DNA from: Duganella sp. sic0402
GTDB taxonomy: Bacteria > Pseudomonadota > Gammaproteobacteria > Burkholderiales > Burkholderiaceae_D
NCBI RefSeq assembly: GCF_019219065.1
Contig: NZ_JAHUWK010000012.1
Coordinates: 62,001 to 126,000, forward strand
Reading direction: 5' to 3'
Length of the DNA stretch: 64,000 bases
Below the pieces are notes generated by a model that ran no database searches, was not told the DNA's origin, and worked only from the letters and a program-made list of their open reading frames with translations. The translations under genes and the position numbers were made by a program. Positions 27,236 to 35,495 of the stretch are shown in pieces. The first letter of the stretch is position 1, and the number at the start of each line of letters is the position of its first letter.

Positions 27236-27586
27236 ATTGACCCACTCAGTTTGACCCGCCTTCCACTGCCTGGCAAACGCTGCCACGCGGTCATACGACC
27301 CTTCGTAACCCAGTTCTTTCAGGTCCGCGTGGATCTGTTTCAAACTGCGCCGCTGCTTGCGCGGCTTGCTTGCTTCGGCCTTGAGCCATCCTGATAATTG
27401 CAGAGAGTATTTGTCTAGCCCGCTCGCTATACGCCGCTCGGCATAGCTGGGCTCAGTCATTTCCGATCGTAGATAACGTCGGACGGTATTGCGCGAGATG
27501 CCGAGGCGTCGGGCAATCTTCCGTAGGGGAATCTGGTCACGAATGTGCCAGCGTCGAATTATGCCTAGTAAAGCCACGTCGATCAC
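27218..27586 (-). pseudogene. istA: Truncated istA transposase (N-terminal part)
   Basis: A GTG start at 27586 with AGGAGAAC upstream opens a frame beginning MIDVALLGIIRRWHIRDQIP. An HTH (IARRLGISRNTVRRYLRSE) and KQRRSLKQIHADLKELGYEG follow, all typical of the DNA-binding N-terminus of IS21 IstA. Homology stops near FARQWKAGQTEWVNSS at the element end (27218). Beyond that the frame continues as antisense of the neighbouring gene and is meaningless. Full-length IstA proteins are about 400-500 aa, so this fragment lacks the DDE domain. Confidence 0.82.
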
Positions 27587-27691
27587 TCCGTTCTCCTGCC
27601 GATGAGACAGGTCGAATTGTGCTCTTCACGTGTGTCAGTTTCAGTTGCAAATTACTGGGGAAAGTGGGTCAATTTTCGGTGCAAATCAACA
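27218..27691 (-). mobile_element. Internally deleted IS21-type element (474 bp)
   Basis: On the minus strand the element begins with TGTTGATTTGCACCG at 27691 and continues into AATTGACCCACT. On the plus strand the other end at 27218 reads TGTTCGTTTGCTCGA, also continuing into AATTGACCCACT; the 29-nt ends match at 22 positions in inverted orientation. Between them is only the N-terminal third of an istA gene; istB and the transposase catalytic core are missing. No target duplication is visible (flanks ACGGAT and TGCGGA). It interrupts the regulator gene at 27692-27796 and supplies the stop codon of the protein at 25940-27235. Confidence 0.75.
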
Positions 27692-27796
27692 TGCGGATAT
27701 ATAGCTCTGCTCAACACCAAGTTTCAGAGCGAAATCGACTTGTTTCAGACCACACGCGGTGCGTAATTCCTTCATCAAAATTGAAAACGGGCTCAT
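27692..27796 (-). pseudogene. XRE/Cro-type regulator gene cut off by the IS21-type element
   Basis: From ATG at 27796 the minus strand encodes 35 residues: MSPFSILMKELRTACGLKQ, then VDFALKLGVEQSYISA. This is the start of a helix-turn-helix of the XRE (HTH_3) family, up to the recognition helix. The next base is the first base of the IS element, which ends the frame within two codons. The rest of the gene is not in the window. Small XRE proteins of this type are often antitoxins or phage-type repressors; which one this was cannot be told. Confidence 0.72.
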
Positions 27797-27877
27797 AGCA
27801 ATTCACTGCCTTTAATAGAACCTGCAATCGCAGTATAGGTGCGCGACTGAGGGTTTGCAAAATATTTTTACTGAGAA

Positions 27878-27927
27878 AATTCGGAAATTGTCGGAAAAAT
27901 TCAGCAATTCCGACAATTGTCGGAATT
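27878..27927. promoter_or_regulatory. Perfect 22-bp palindrome plus extra half-sites (orphan operator)
   Basis: Positions 27906-27927 form a perfect palindrome centred on CAATTG with arms AATTCCGA/TCGGAATT. A second TTGTCGGAA copy lies at 27888-27896 and a partial one (ATTCGGAA) at 27879-27886. The cluster lies 82-131 bp upstream of the truncated XRE gene start on the minus strand, the place where such regulators bind to repress themselves. The sequence around it is AT-rich and carries no gene. Confidence 0.6.
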
Positions 27928-27964
27928 TATGATGGTTTTAAGTGTTTGATTATTAAGATGCTCT

Positions 27965-28020
27965 GTTCAAGTTTATATTCCGTGTTCAAGTTTATATTCC
28001 GTGTTCAAGGTTTTATTCCC
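27965..28020. repeat. 19-bp tandem repeat, two perfect and one degenerate copy
   Basis: GTTCAAGTTTATATTCCGT occurs at 27965-27983 and 27984-28002 without mismatch. A degenerate third copy (GTTCAAGGTTTTATTCCC) lies at 28003-28020. Unit length and AT content fit binding-site iterons or a decayed mobile-element end. No replication gene is nearby. Confidence 0.7.
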
Positions 28021-28073
28021 GAGTGCCACCAATGGCCTGCTTGACTGTCAGTAGTCTTGCGCTTATATTAATG

Positions 28074-28087
28074 ACTTACGAGTAAGT
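28074..28087. promoter_or_regulatory. Probable TetR operator
   Basis: ACTTAC-GA-GTAAGT is an inverted repeat with perfect 6-bp arms, 18 bp before the start codon of the TetR-family gene at 28105. Arms and spacing resemble AcrR/TtgR-like operators, consistent with autorepression. Confidence 0.6.
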
Positions 28088-28104
28088 TACTTTTCACGAC
28101 ACCC

Positions 28105-28749
28105 ATGCAAGCCCCTCAAGACACCAAGCCACGCTGGGAGCGGCGCAAGGATGCGCGGCCGCAAGAATTGCTGGCGGCGGCGCTGGAGCAATTCGTCGAG
28201 CGCGGCTATGCCGCCACGCGGCTGGAGGATGTCGCCAAGCACGCCGGCGTCTCCAAAGGGACGCTGTATTTGTATTTTGCCAACAAAGAAGAACTGTTCA
28301 AGGCCGTGGTGCGCGCCAATATCGTTGCCACCATCGGCGAGGCGGAGCAGGACGCGGCCAGTCACGACGGTCCCAGCGGCGAGCTGCTGGGCGCGCTGAT
28401 GCTGCGCTGGTGGCGCGAAATCTGCGCTACACCGCTTGGCGGCATCACCAAGCTGATGTTCGCCGAAGGGAATAACTTTCCCGAGCTGGCGCAGTTCTAC
28501 AACGATGAGGTGGTGGCGCGCGGCAGCAATCTGTTTATCCGCGTGCTCAGCCGTGGCATCGAGCGCGGCGAGTTCCAGCCGGTCGACCCCGTCATCATGA
28601 CACGGGTGCTGATTGCCCCGGTGCTGATGCTGATGATGTGGACCCACTCCTTCATGCCCACCTGCGACATGCCCGATATCCCGCCGGAAGCCTTCATGGA
28701 AACGCTGATCAGCACCACCTTGCGTGGTTTGAAAGCCGATCCGCCGTGA
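28105..28749 (+). CDS. TetR-family transcriptional regulator
   Basis: The 214-aa protein has an N-terminal HTH (about 20-66): RPQELLAAALEQFVERGYAA then RLEDVAKHAGVSKGTLYLYF, the canonical TetR signature. The C-terminal ligand domain has a hydrophobic helix (PVLMLMMWTHSFM, about 172-184). It resembles TetR regulators found near RND/TolC efflux genes in betaproteobacteria. The tolC gene lies about 1.9 kb downstream on the same strand. No clear Shine-Dalgarno precedes the ATG. Confidence 0.88.
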   Translation: MQAPQDTKPRWERRKDARPQELLAAALEQFVERGYAATRLEDVAKHAGVSKGTLYLYFANKEELFKAVVRANIVATIGEAEQDAASHDGPSGELLGALMLRWWREICATPLGGITKLMFAEGNNFPELAQFYNDEVVARGSNLFIRVLSRGIERGEFQPVDPVIMTRVLIAPVLMLMMWTHSFMPTCDMPDIPPEAFMETLISTTLRGLKADPP

Positions 28750-28897
28750 AGCGTTTTTCCGTCCAACTTGCCTTTTTCGCAGTTTCACCCCCCTTAAACT
28801 GCAGACTGTCGCAATTTCCCGCGATCCGGCCGTCTAATCGTTAATATGTGCCTCCATGCCAGTTCAACGATAAAATGACGGATTATTTAATCCCGAC

Positions 28898-29563
28898 ATG
28901 AGTCATAAGATGAATATCGAACAAGCCCGCTTCAACATGATCGAACAGCAAATCCGCCCTTGGGACGTCCTGGACGCCGAGGTTCTGGAACTGCTGCACG
29001 TAGTTAAACGTGAGAATTTCGTGCCTGCCGCGCACAAGGCGCTGGCGTTTGCCGACATTGAAGTCCCGCTGCCGGGCGGCGAAGCGATGCTGGCGCCGAA
29101 GATCGAAGCCCGCCTGCTGCAGGACCTTGGCCTGAAAAAACATGAATCCGTGCTGGAAATCGGCACCGGTTCGGGCTACCTGACGGCGCTGCTGGCGCAC
29201 AAGGCGCGTCATGTGACCACGGTGGAAATCTCGCCGGAACTGAAGGCGCTGGCCGAGAAAAACCTGGCCGACAACGGCGTCAGCAATGTCAGCGTTGAGC
29301 TGGGCAATGGCGCGCAAGGCTGGACCACTGGCGCACCATGGGATGTGATCGTGGTGGGCGGTTCGCTGCCGGTGCTGCCGGAAGCGTTGTTGCAACAATT
29401 GAAAGTGGGCGGCCGTCTGGCGGTCATCATCGGCCAGGCACCGGCGATGAAGGCACAGCTGGTTACCCGCACCGGCGACGCCGGCTACGACACCCGCACG
29501 CTGTTCGAAACCAACGTCAAGCCGTTGGCGTCGGCGGTGGAACCGTCGAAGTTCAAGTTTTAA
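28898..29563 (+). CDS. pcm: Protein-L-isoaspartate O-methyltransferase
   Basis: The 221-aa protein methylates isoaspartyl residues in damaged proteins with S-adenosylmethionine. The N-terminus has NMIEQQIRPWDVLD; the SAM-binding motif I is VLEIGTGSGYLTALLA (about 85-100), and IEVPLPGGEAMLAPK (about 51-65) is the substrate loop. It is a short, slightly divergent family member often annotated as Pcm in Burkholderiales, where it sits upstream of a rhodanese and tolC as here. An in-frame ATG at 28910 is an alternative start. Confidence 0.85.
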   Translation: MSHKMNIEQARFNMIEQQIRPWDVLDAEVLELLHVVKRENFVPAAHKALAFADIEVPLPGGEAMLAPKIEARLLQDLGLKKHESVLEIGTGSGYLTALLAHKARHVTTVEISPELKALAEKNLADNGVSNVSVELGNGAQGWTTGAPWDVIVVGGSLPVLPEALLQQLKVGGRLAVIIGQAPAMKAQLVTRTGDAGYDTRTLFETNVKPLASAVEPSKFKF

Positions 29564-29574
29564 GCGGGCCGGCG

Positions 29575-29898
29575 ATGCAGCAGATTACCGCGCTGGAGCT
29601 GGCCGACTGGCTGGCCGACGAGGCGCGTCCCAACCCGGTGTTGCTGGACGTGCGTGAAAACTGGGAGTTCGAGACCTGCCGCATCGACGGTTCGGTCCAG
29701 ATCCCGATGAATACCATACCAGCGCGCATTGACGATCTGGATGAGGATGCGGCCATCGTCTGCATCTGCCATCACGGTGCGCGCAGTATGCAGGTGGCTG
29801 CCTTCCTGGAGCGTAATGGCTTCGGCAAGATGATCAACCTGACCGGCGGCATCCACGCCTGGGCGCTGCAAGTCGATAGCACGATGGCCAAGTACTGA
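29575..29898 (+). CDS. Rhodanese-like sulfurtransferase
   Basis: The 107-aa single rhodanese domain starts 11 bp after pcm. VLLDVRENWEFETCRIDGSV is the typical opening, and CHHGARS (about residues 64-70) is the active-site loop with the catalytic Cys. The protein ends with LTGGIHAWAL, also diagnostic. It is similar in size to GlpE. The physiological sulfur acceptor is unknown. It is likely in one operon with pcm. Confidence 0.9.
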   Translation: MQQITALELADWLADEARPNPVLLDVRENWEFETCRIDGSVQIPMNTIPARIDDLDEDAAIVCICHHGARSMQVAAFLERNGFGKMINLTGGIHAWALQVDSTMAKY

Positions 29899-29980
29899 TG
29901 GCCGGCGCGCTGGTCGGCCGGCGCAGAGGCGAGTGTTTTTGATTTGTTCAACTTTTTTGATGACTCCAACGGAGATTGCA

Positions 29981-31303
29981 ATGCAGAGACCCCTTATCGC
30001 CGTGCTGATCACCAGCGCCTTCTTGACGCTCAATGCACAGGCGGCCGACCTGATCCAGGTGTACCAGCAAGCACTGGCCAATGACGCGACTTACGCCAGC
30101 GCGCGTTCGTCGCTGGCTGCTGGCCAGGAACGCATCACTCAGGGGCGCTCGGTTCTGCTGCCGGTAATTGCCGCCAGTGGCAGCAGCACCCGCAACTCCG
30201 GCGACGCGACATCGGCCGAGTTCCTGACCGGGAACATGATCAAGAACGACGTCCGCAACCACGCCAACACCTACACTGTGTCGCTGTCGCAGCCGCTGTT
30301 CAACTGGGCCGCGTGGGAAACCTACCAGCAGAGCAAGCTGTCGCAGGCCACCGCCGAGGCGACTTTCTCGCAGGCGCAGCAGGACCTGATCTTGCGCGTC
30401 GCGCAAGCCTACTTCGACGTGCTGACTGCGCAGGATAATCTGACCTCGACCCAGGCGCAGAAAGTGGCGACCACCGAACAGCTGGCATCGGCCAAGCGCA
30501 ACTTTGAAGTCGGCACCCAGACCATCACCGACACCCACGAGGCGCAAGCCGCGTACGACCTGGTGGTGGCGCAGGAATTCGCCGCCATCAATGACCTGGA
30601 AAACCGGCGTACCGCGCTGCAGGTGGTGATTGGCCAGACGCCGGCCACGCTGGCGCCGCTGCGCACCGGCGTCACCATCGCGCCGCCATCGCCGGCTACG
30701 GCGGAGCCGTGGATCACTTCGGCCGAATCGCAGAACTATTCGGTGGTGGCAGCTGGCCTGAATGTGGAAATCGCCAAGCGCGAGATCAAGCGCAACCGCG
30801 CCGGCCACCTGCCGACCGCCAACCTGGTCGCCAGCAGCTCGCATAACAGCGTGACCGGCGGCGGCAGCACGGTCAACAACAACGCCATCGGCGTCAGCTG
30901 GAATATTCCGATCTTCAACGGCTTTGCGATCACCAGCAAGGTGCGCGAAACCATCGCGCTGGAAGACAAGGCGCGCAACGATCTGGAAGCGACCCGCCGC
31001 GCCGCCGCGCAAAATGCGCGTCAGGCCTTCCTGGGCATGAACAGCGGCCTGGCGCAGGTCAAGGCGCTGGAAGCGGCGGAGGTGTCGAGCAAGTCGTCGC
31101 TGGAATCGAACAAGCTGGGCTACCAGGTCGGCGTGCGTATCAATATCGACGTGCTGAATGCGCAGAAGCTGCTGTATTCGACCCAGAAGGATCTGTCGAA
31201 AGCCCGCTACGACACCATCATGAACGGCCTGCGCCTGAAGTCGGCGGCCGGCTCGCTGAAGGAAGAAGACCTGGCGCCGATCAACGCGCTGTTGCAGCAC
31301 TAA
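29981..31303 (+). CDS. tolC: TolC-family outer-membrane efflux protein
   Basis: The 440-aa protein starts at ATG 29981 (ACGGAGATTGCA upstream); an earlier in-frame ATG lacks a ribosome site and would spoil the signal peptide (MQRPLIAVLITSAFLTLNAQA). Two internal repeats of the OEP type are visible, with VSLSQPLFNWAAWETYQQSK (about 88-107) and VSWNIPIFNGFAITSKVRET (about 304-323) as paired strand/helix starts, and long Ala/Gln-rich coiled helices between them. It forms the trimeric outer-membrane channel for type I secretion and RND pumps. Confidence 0.92.
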   Translation: MQRPLIAVLITSAFLTLNAQAADLIQVYQQALANDATYASARSSLAAGQERITQGRSVLLPVIAASGSSTRNSGDATSAEFLTGNMIKNDVRNHANTYTVSLSQPLFNWAAWETYQQSKLSQATAEATFSQAQQDLILRVAQAYFDVLTAQDNLTSTQAQKVATTEQLASAKRNFEVGTQTITDTHEAQAAYDLVVAQEFAAINDLENRRTALQVVIGQTPATLAPLRTGVTIAPPSPATAEPWITSAESQNYSVVAAGLNVEIAKREIKRNRAGHLPTANLVASSSHNSVTGGGSTVNNNAIGVSWNIPIFNGFAITSKVRETIALEDKARNDLEATRRAAAQNARQAFLGMNSGLAQVKALEAAEVSSKSSLESNKLGYQVGVRINIDVLNAQKLLYSTQKDLSKARYDTIMNGLRLKSAAGSLKEEDLAPINALLQH

Positions 31304-31307
31304 GCAG

Positions 31308-31335
31308 ATGCCGGCCTCAGCGCCGGCATTTTTTT
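31308..31335 (+). terminator. Rho-independent terminator after tolC
   Basis: ATGCCGGC (31308-31315) pairs with GCCGGCAT (31322-31329), followed directly by a run of T residues to 31335. It ends the pcm-rhodanese-tolC unit. Confidence 0.9.
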
Positions 31336-31444
31336 CGGCTCAATTATTAGTTAAAACTGCATAGTCATAGCAATTTACGTGGATTTATTTCATTTGTTAT
31401 TCAGCGGATACTGTACTCATTCGCAAACAACCAAGGAGTAGGCC

Positions 31445-32179
31445 ATGAAACAAGTTGCCATTGTTACCGGCGCATCGCGCGGCATCGGCGCCGCCATCGC
31501 ACAACGCCTGGCGCGGGATGGTTACGCCGTGGTGGTCAACTACGCCGGCAATGCGGCCGAGGCGGCCAAGGTGGTGGACGCCATCACCGCCGCCGGCGGC
31601 AGCGCCATCGCGCTGCAGGCTGACGTGTCCGAGGCCGCCGCCGTGCGCGGCCTGTTCGATCAGACCATCGCCCAGCTGGGCCGGGTGGACGTGCTGGTCA
31701 ACAACGCCGGCATCATGCCGCCACAGCTGCCGCACCTGGCGGCCACCGACGACGCCACCTTCGACCGCCTGATCGCGGTCAACCTGAAGGGCAGCTTCAA
31801 CACCATGCGCGAGGCGGCGACGCGGCTGGAGCAGGGCGGCCGCATCATCAACTTCTCGACCAGCCTGGTCGCCACGCGCCTGCCCGGCTATGCGGTGTAT
31901 ACCGCCACCAAGGCCGGCGTGGAAGCGCTGACCAACATCCTCGCCAAGGAACTGCGCGGCAAAGGCATTACCGTCAACGCCGTCGCGCCGGGGCCGACCG
32001 CCACCGCGCTGTTCCTGGATGGCAAAACGCCGGAAACCATCGACCGCCTGGCCAAGATGCCGCCGCTGGAGCGGCTGGGCGAACCGGAAGATATCGCCAA
32101 CGCCGTGTCTTTCCTGGCCAGCAAGGATGGCGGATGGATCAACGGCCAGACGCTGCGCGCCAATGGGGGGATGGTGTAA
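31445..32179 (+). CDS. Short-chain dehydrogenase/reductase
   Basis: The 244-aa classical SDR has the NAD(P) motif TGASRGIGAAIA (about 8-19) and NNAG (about 86-89). The catalytic Ser lies in INFSTSL and the YxxxK motif in YAVYTATKAG (about 151-160). The C-terminus GWINGQTLRANGGMV is typical of the FabG-like group. The Arg in GASR favours NADPH. AAGGAGTAGGCC precedes the ATG. It is a stand-alone gene and its substrate is unknown. Confidence 0.9.
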   Translation: MKQVAIVTGASRGIGAAIAQRLARDGYAVVVNYAGNAAEAAKVVDAITAAGGSAIALQADVSEAAAVRGLFDQTIAQLGRVDVLVNNAGIMPPQLPHLAATDDATFDRLIAVNLKGSFNTMREAATRLEQGGRIINFSTSLVATRLPGYAVYTATKAGVEALTNILAKELRGKGITVNAVAPGPTATALFLDGKTPETIDRLAKMPPLERLGEPEDIANAVSFLASKDGGWINGQTLRANGGMV

Positions 32180-32251
32180 GGCGCGTTGGACTAAACCTTA
32201 CTGAGAAGGTAGTATGCGGGGCTGTCAAGGTTATTAAATAGTTAAACTTAA

Positions 32252-33202
32252 ATGCCAAGCTCCGAAAAAACAGGTTTAAGCAACCAGCAGTGGATGGCGC
32301 TGGCCGGCGGTTTCGCCGTGCTGGCGCTGCTGGTCATGATGTGGCGCTGGGGCGGCACGGTCGAGGACTCGCAAGCGTATTTCGATACCGCCCGTTATCT
32401 GCGCGGCGAAGTGCCGGCCAGCGAATTGCGCGCGCCATTTCCTTACAGGCTGCTGGCGCCAGCCGTGGCGGCCGCGATTCCCGGCGATACCCGCCAAAGT
32501 TTCGCGTTGCTGAACTGGCTTTGCATCAGCGCCAGCGCGATCATGATGGCATTGACGGTGTTGCGGGTTGGCGCCAGCCGTAAGGCTGCTGTGATCGCTG
32601 GACTGATGATGATTGTCTCGGTGCCTACCTACTGGTACGCGCCCTACCTGCTGACTGACCCCGCCTCGATCTGCGCGCGCGCCGCGTTTGTGCTGGCGGT
32701 GTTGAGCGGCCAGCCCTGGCTGGCGGCGCTGGCAGGCGTGACGGCTTCTGCCGTGCGCGAAGAAAATATCCTGCTGCTGGTGTGGCTGCTGGCCATGCGC
32801 CGCATCAGCATTCCTGCCGGACTGGCCGCGCTGGCGCTGGCTGGCGCGTGGATGGTTGCGGTGCGCTGGTGGCTGATCCCCGGCCTGCCTGGCTATGTCT
32901 GGGCGCCCAGCATCCACACGGTGCTGACCGCGCTGCAAGATGTGCGTTCGCTGGCATCGCTGGCGACGGCGGTGGGGCTGGTGTTGCCGCTGGCGCTGCT
33001 GGGCATGCGCGCTGCGGCCCCGGATACGCCGGCGGCGGCACTGCGGCCGCTGAAATCTTTACTGCTGCTGATGGTGCTACCGCCGCTGTACGCAGCACTG
33101 TGCGTGCGGGTTGACGGTCGCGCCATCTGGGGCCTGTACCCGATGCTGGCGCCATTTGCCGCCATTTATTGCGCCAGCCTGTTGCCGCGCCGTCAGGTAT
33201 GA
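32252..33202 (+). CDS. Polytopic membrane protein of unknown function
   Basis: The 316-aa protein has about eight to nine hydrophobic segments and an aromatic-rich periplasmic loop (DSQAYFDTARYLRGEVPASE, about 39-58; PFPYRLLAPAVAAAIP, about 62-77). The layout recalls small GT-C-like or DUF2029-like membrane proteins, but no diagnostic motif is clear. The gene is monocistronic, with no obvious partner and no strong ribosome site. Confidence 0.7.
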   Translation: MPSSEKTGLSNQQWMALAGGFAVLALLVMMWRWGGTVEDSQAYFDTARYLRGEVPASELRAPFPYRLLAPAVAAAIPGDTRQSFALLNWLCISASAIMMALTVLRVGASRKAAVIAGLMMIVSVPTYWYAPYLLTDPASICARAAFVLAVLSGQPWLAALAGVTASAVREENILLLVWLLAMRRISIPAGLAALALAGAWMVAVRWWLIPGLPGYVWAPSIHTVLTALQDVRSLASLATAVGLVLPLALLGMRAAAPDTPAAALRPLKSLLLLMVLPPLYAALCVRVDGRAIWGLYPMLAPFAAIYCASLLPRRQV

Positions 33203-33290
33203 GCACGGCCGAGGCCTAGCAAGCGCTGCGGCCACGCCATCAGCAGGCACGCCATGCGCCAGTCTCTGCTGGCGTTTGCGGTGTGATGGT

Positions 33291-33698
33291 TTAGAGGCCA
33301 GCGCCAGCGCCGTCAAAGCTGCGTTCGATCAATTCGATCTTGTAGCCGTCCGGATCGGTGACGAAGGCGATGACGGTGCTGCCGCCCTTGACCGGGCCCG
33401 GCTCGCGCGTAACGGCGCCGCCATTGGCCTTGACTGCGGCGGCCGCGCTGTAAATATCGTCCGCCGAAATCGCGATGTGGCCATAGGCGTTGCCCATGTC
33501 GTAGCTGGTGGTGCCGTAGTTGTAGGTCAGCTCCAGCTCGGCGTGCTCGGGGTTGGCGCCGTAGCCGAGGAAGGCCAGCGTGTACTGGTACTCCGGGTTG
33601 TCGCTGGTGCGCAGCAGCTTCATGCCCAGTACATTGGTGTAAAAGTCGATGGAACGCTGCAGGTCGCCGACCCGCAGCATGGTGTGCAAAATGCGCAT
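33291..33698 (-). CDS. gloA: Lactoylglutathione lyase (glyoxalase I)
   Basis: The 135-aa protein converts the methylglyoxal-glutathione hemithioacetal to S-lactoylglutathione. Expected metal ligands are present: His5 (LHTMLRV), Glu in [11 protein letters not shown] (about 52-62), His in [11 protein letters not shown] (about 71-81) and Glu in GYKIELIER (about 119-127). [11 protein letters not shown] is a glyoxalase signature. Length and residues fit the Ni-dependent bacterial class. It precedes the sugar dehydrogenase gene on the same strand, 39 bp upstream of that gene's stop end across the gap, but reads away as a separate unit. Confidence 0.93.
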   Translation of the reverse strand: MRILHTMLRVGDLQRSIDFYTNVLGMKLLRTSDNPEYQYTLAFLGYGANPEHAELELTYNYGTTSYDMGNAYGHIAISADDIYSAAAAVKANGGAVTREPGPVKGGSTVIAFVTDPDGYKIELIERSFDGAGAGL

Positions 33699-33737
33699 GG
33701 TAAATCCTTGTAGGTGAAAGCCAAGGCAAGGATTTTA

Positions 33738-35096
33738 TCAGCGGCTGGCGGTTTTCGCCGGCGCAGCAGTGGTTGGCGCTACCCGCCAGATGATGTTGCC
33801 GACGTCGTCGGCAACCAGCAGCGCGCCTTGCTTGTCGACCGCTACGCCGACCGGACGGCCGCGCGCCTTGCCTTCCTTGTCGAGGAAGCCGCTGAGGAAG
33901 TCCTGCGGCGGGCCGGATGGCTTGCCGTTGCTGAACGGGATGAACACCACTTTGTAGCCGCTGTGCGGCTTGCGGTTCCATGAACCATGCTGGCCGATGA
34001 ACACGCCGCCCTGGTAAGCCTGCGGGAACAGCTTGCCGTTGTAGAAGGCCAGCCCCAGTGATGCCGTGTGGCCGCCCAGCGCGTAGTCGGGCACGATGGC
34101 CTTGGCCACCAGTTCCGGCTTCTGTGGCTTGACGCGCGTGTCGACGTGCTGGCCGAAGTAGCTGTATGGCCAGCCGTAGAAGCCGCCTTCCTTCACCGAA
34201 GTCATGTAGTCAGGCACCAGGTCGTTGCCCAGTTCATCGCGCTCGTTGACGGCGGTCCACAGCGTGTTGGTTTGCGGCTCGAAGTCCATGCCGTTGGGAT
34301 TGCGCAAGCCGGTGGCGAACAGCGCCGATTTATTGCTGGCGATGTCCAGCCGCCAGATGGCGGCGCGGCCCTGTTCAGCCTCGATACCGTTTTCGGCGAC
34401 GTTGCTGTTCGAGCCGACCGTTACGTACAGATATTTGCCGTCCGGGCTGGCGACCAGATTTTTGGTCCAGTGGTGGTTGATGGTGCCAGCCGGCAGGTCC
34501 ATCACCTTGACGCCGGCCGTGGTGATGCTGGTAGCGCCTTCCTGATACGGGAAGCGCACCACGGCGTCGGTGTTGGCGACATACAGATTGTTGCCCACCA
34601 GCGCCATGCCGAACGGCGAGTTCAGCCCTTTCAGGAATACGCTGCGGCTTTGCGCGCCGCCCTTGCCATCGACGCCGCGCAGCAGCGTGATGCGGTTGGC
34701 CGGTGCGCTGACCGCGCCGGCTTTCTTCTGCATATGCTTCATCACCGCGCCCTTGATGCCCTTGCTGTCGTCCGGCTTGGGCGGGGCGTTGGTTTCCGCC
34801 ACCAGCACGTCGCCGTTGGGCAGCGTGTAGACCCAGCGCGGATGGTCGAGATCGCGCGCATAGGCGCTGACGCTGAAGCCGGCCGCTGGCGCTGGCTGCT
34901 CCTGCGCCGACGACCATGGCGCGGCCGGCGCCACATTCACCGTTGGCACCAGCTTGCGGTCCGGCTCCGGCAGTTGCGGTTGCGGACCGAAGCCGACCGG
35001 GTAGGACTGCGCCAGGGCCAGCGGCGGCAGTATGGTGGCGCTGATCAGCAGCGTCAGGGCGGACAGGGCAGGGGCGTGGGCGGTAGGCTGGCGCAT
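33738..35096 (-). CDS. PQQ-dependent sugar dehydrogenase/sorbosone dehydrogenase-like exported protein
   Basis: The 452-aa protein has a signal peptide (about 1-30, ISATILPPLALAQ). The fold is a six-bladed GDH/sorbosone-dehydrogenase propeller with DLDHPRWVYTLPNGDVLVAE (about 62-81), GLRNPNGMDFEPQTNTLWT (about 260-278), NERDELGNDLVPDY and GVFIGQHGSWNRKPHSGYKV (about 372-391), the last typical of this family. It probably oxidises an aldose or similar in the periplasm using PQQ. No pqq genes are in the window, so the cofactor would come from elsewhere. AAGGAGTTCAACTTC precedes the ATG. Confidence 0.87.
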   Translation of the reverse strand: MRQPTAHAPALSALTLLISATILPPLALAQSYPVGFGPQPQLPEPDRKLVPTVNVAPAAPWSSAQEQPAPAAGFSVSAYARDLDHPRWVYTLPNGDVLVAETNAPPKPDDSKGIKGAVMKHMQKKAGAVSAPANRITLLRGVDGKGGAQSRSVFLKGLNSPFGMALVGNNLYVANTDAVVRFPYQEGATSITTAGVKVMDLPAGTINHHWTKNLVASPDGKYLYVTVGSNSNVAENGIEAEQGRAAIWRLDIASNKSALFATGLRNPNGMDFEPQTNTLWTAVNERDELGNDLVPDYMTSVKEGGFYGWPYSYFGQHVDTRVKPQKPELVAKAIVPDYALGGHTASLGLAFYNGKLFPQAYQGGVFIGQHGSWNRKPHSGYKVVFIPFSNGKPSGPPQDFLSGFLDKEGKARGRPVGVAVDKQGALLVADDVGNIIWRVAPTTAAPAKTASR

Positions 35097-35125
35097 GAAG
35101 TTGAACTCCTTGTCGTGGTCGCGGT

Positions 35126-35365
35126 TTAGTCGCGCTTGGTGTGTGGTTGCGGTTCTGCCTTGGCGTTGTCGCGTGGTTTCTGGACGCCGCGCTGGTTGTG
35201 CAGGTCGGTGTCCACCAGGCCGGCGTCGATGTCGCTGGCGGCCTGGCGGATGATGCTGTGCTGCTTGTTACCGTTGCCGTCTGGCGACTCGTCGCGCTCG
35301 TGCGGCATGCGTTTGACGCCGTCGTCTTTGACTTTGGCGTCGGTATTGACGTGTTGATCTTTCAT
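35126..35365 (-). CDS. Small hydrophilic protein of unknown function
   Basis: The frame encodes 79 aa, highly charged and without hydrophobic segments (KDQHVNTDAKVKDDGVKRMP at the start, NAKAEPQPHTKRD at the end). A strong ribosome site (GGAGG, 5 nt spacing) before ATG 35365 argues that it is expressed. The composition suggests a disordered or stress-related peptide. I do not recognise a family. Confidence 0.65.
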   Translation of the reverse strand: MKDQHVNTDAKVKDDGVKRMPHERDESPDGNGNKQHSIIRQAASDIDAGLVDTDLHNQRGVQKPRDNAKAEPQPHTKRD

Positions 35366-35435
35366 GGCTGCCTCCGTGGCGTTGTCATAAGGCCATCTTA
35401 ACTAGTTGGTTTTACGTCAGTCGCCACATTGAATT

Positions 35436-35466
35436 TTGACAATATTGCCGGGAAGTCGTTTATGAT
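35436..35466 (+). promoter_or_regulatory. Possible sigma-70 promoter of the DUF3667 gene
   Basis: TTGACA at 35436-35441 and TATGAT at 35461-35466 are near-consensus boxes, but the 19-bp spacer is longer than ideal. Confidence 0.4.
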
Positions 35467-35495
35467 TTAGACCACTTCTTGATCGGGATAGATGC

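Noticed and set aside
27017-27586. istA-containing frame as a real 189-aa protein
   Set aside because: The last about 67 codons are antisense to the HEPN-like gene beyond the IS end; only the IstA N-terminus is meaningful.
27212-27697. Target-site duplication around the IS21-type element
   Set aside because: Flanking bases (ACGGAT and TGCGGA) do not form a direct repeat at the junctions.
27965-28020. Tandem repeats as a CRISPR array
   Set aside because: The 19-bp units are directly adjacent without spacers and no cas genes are present.
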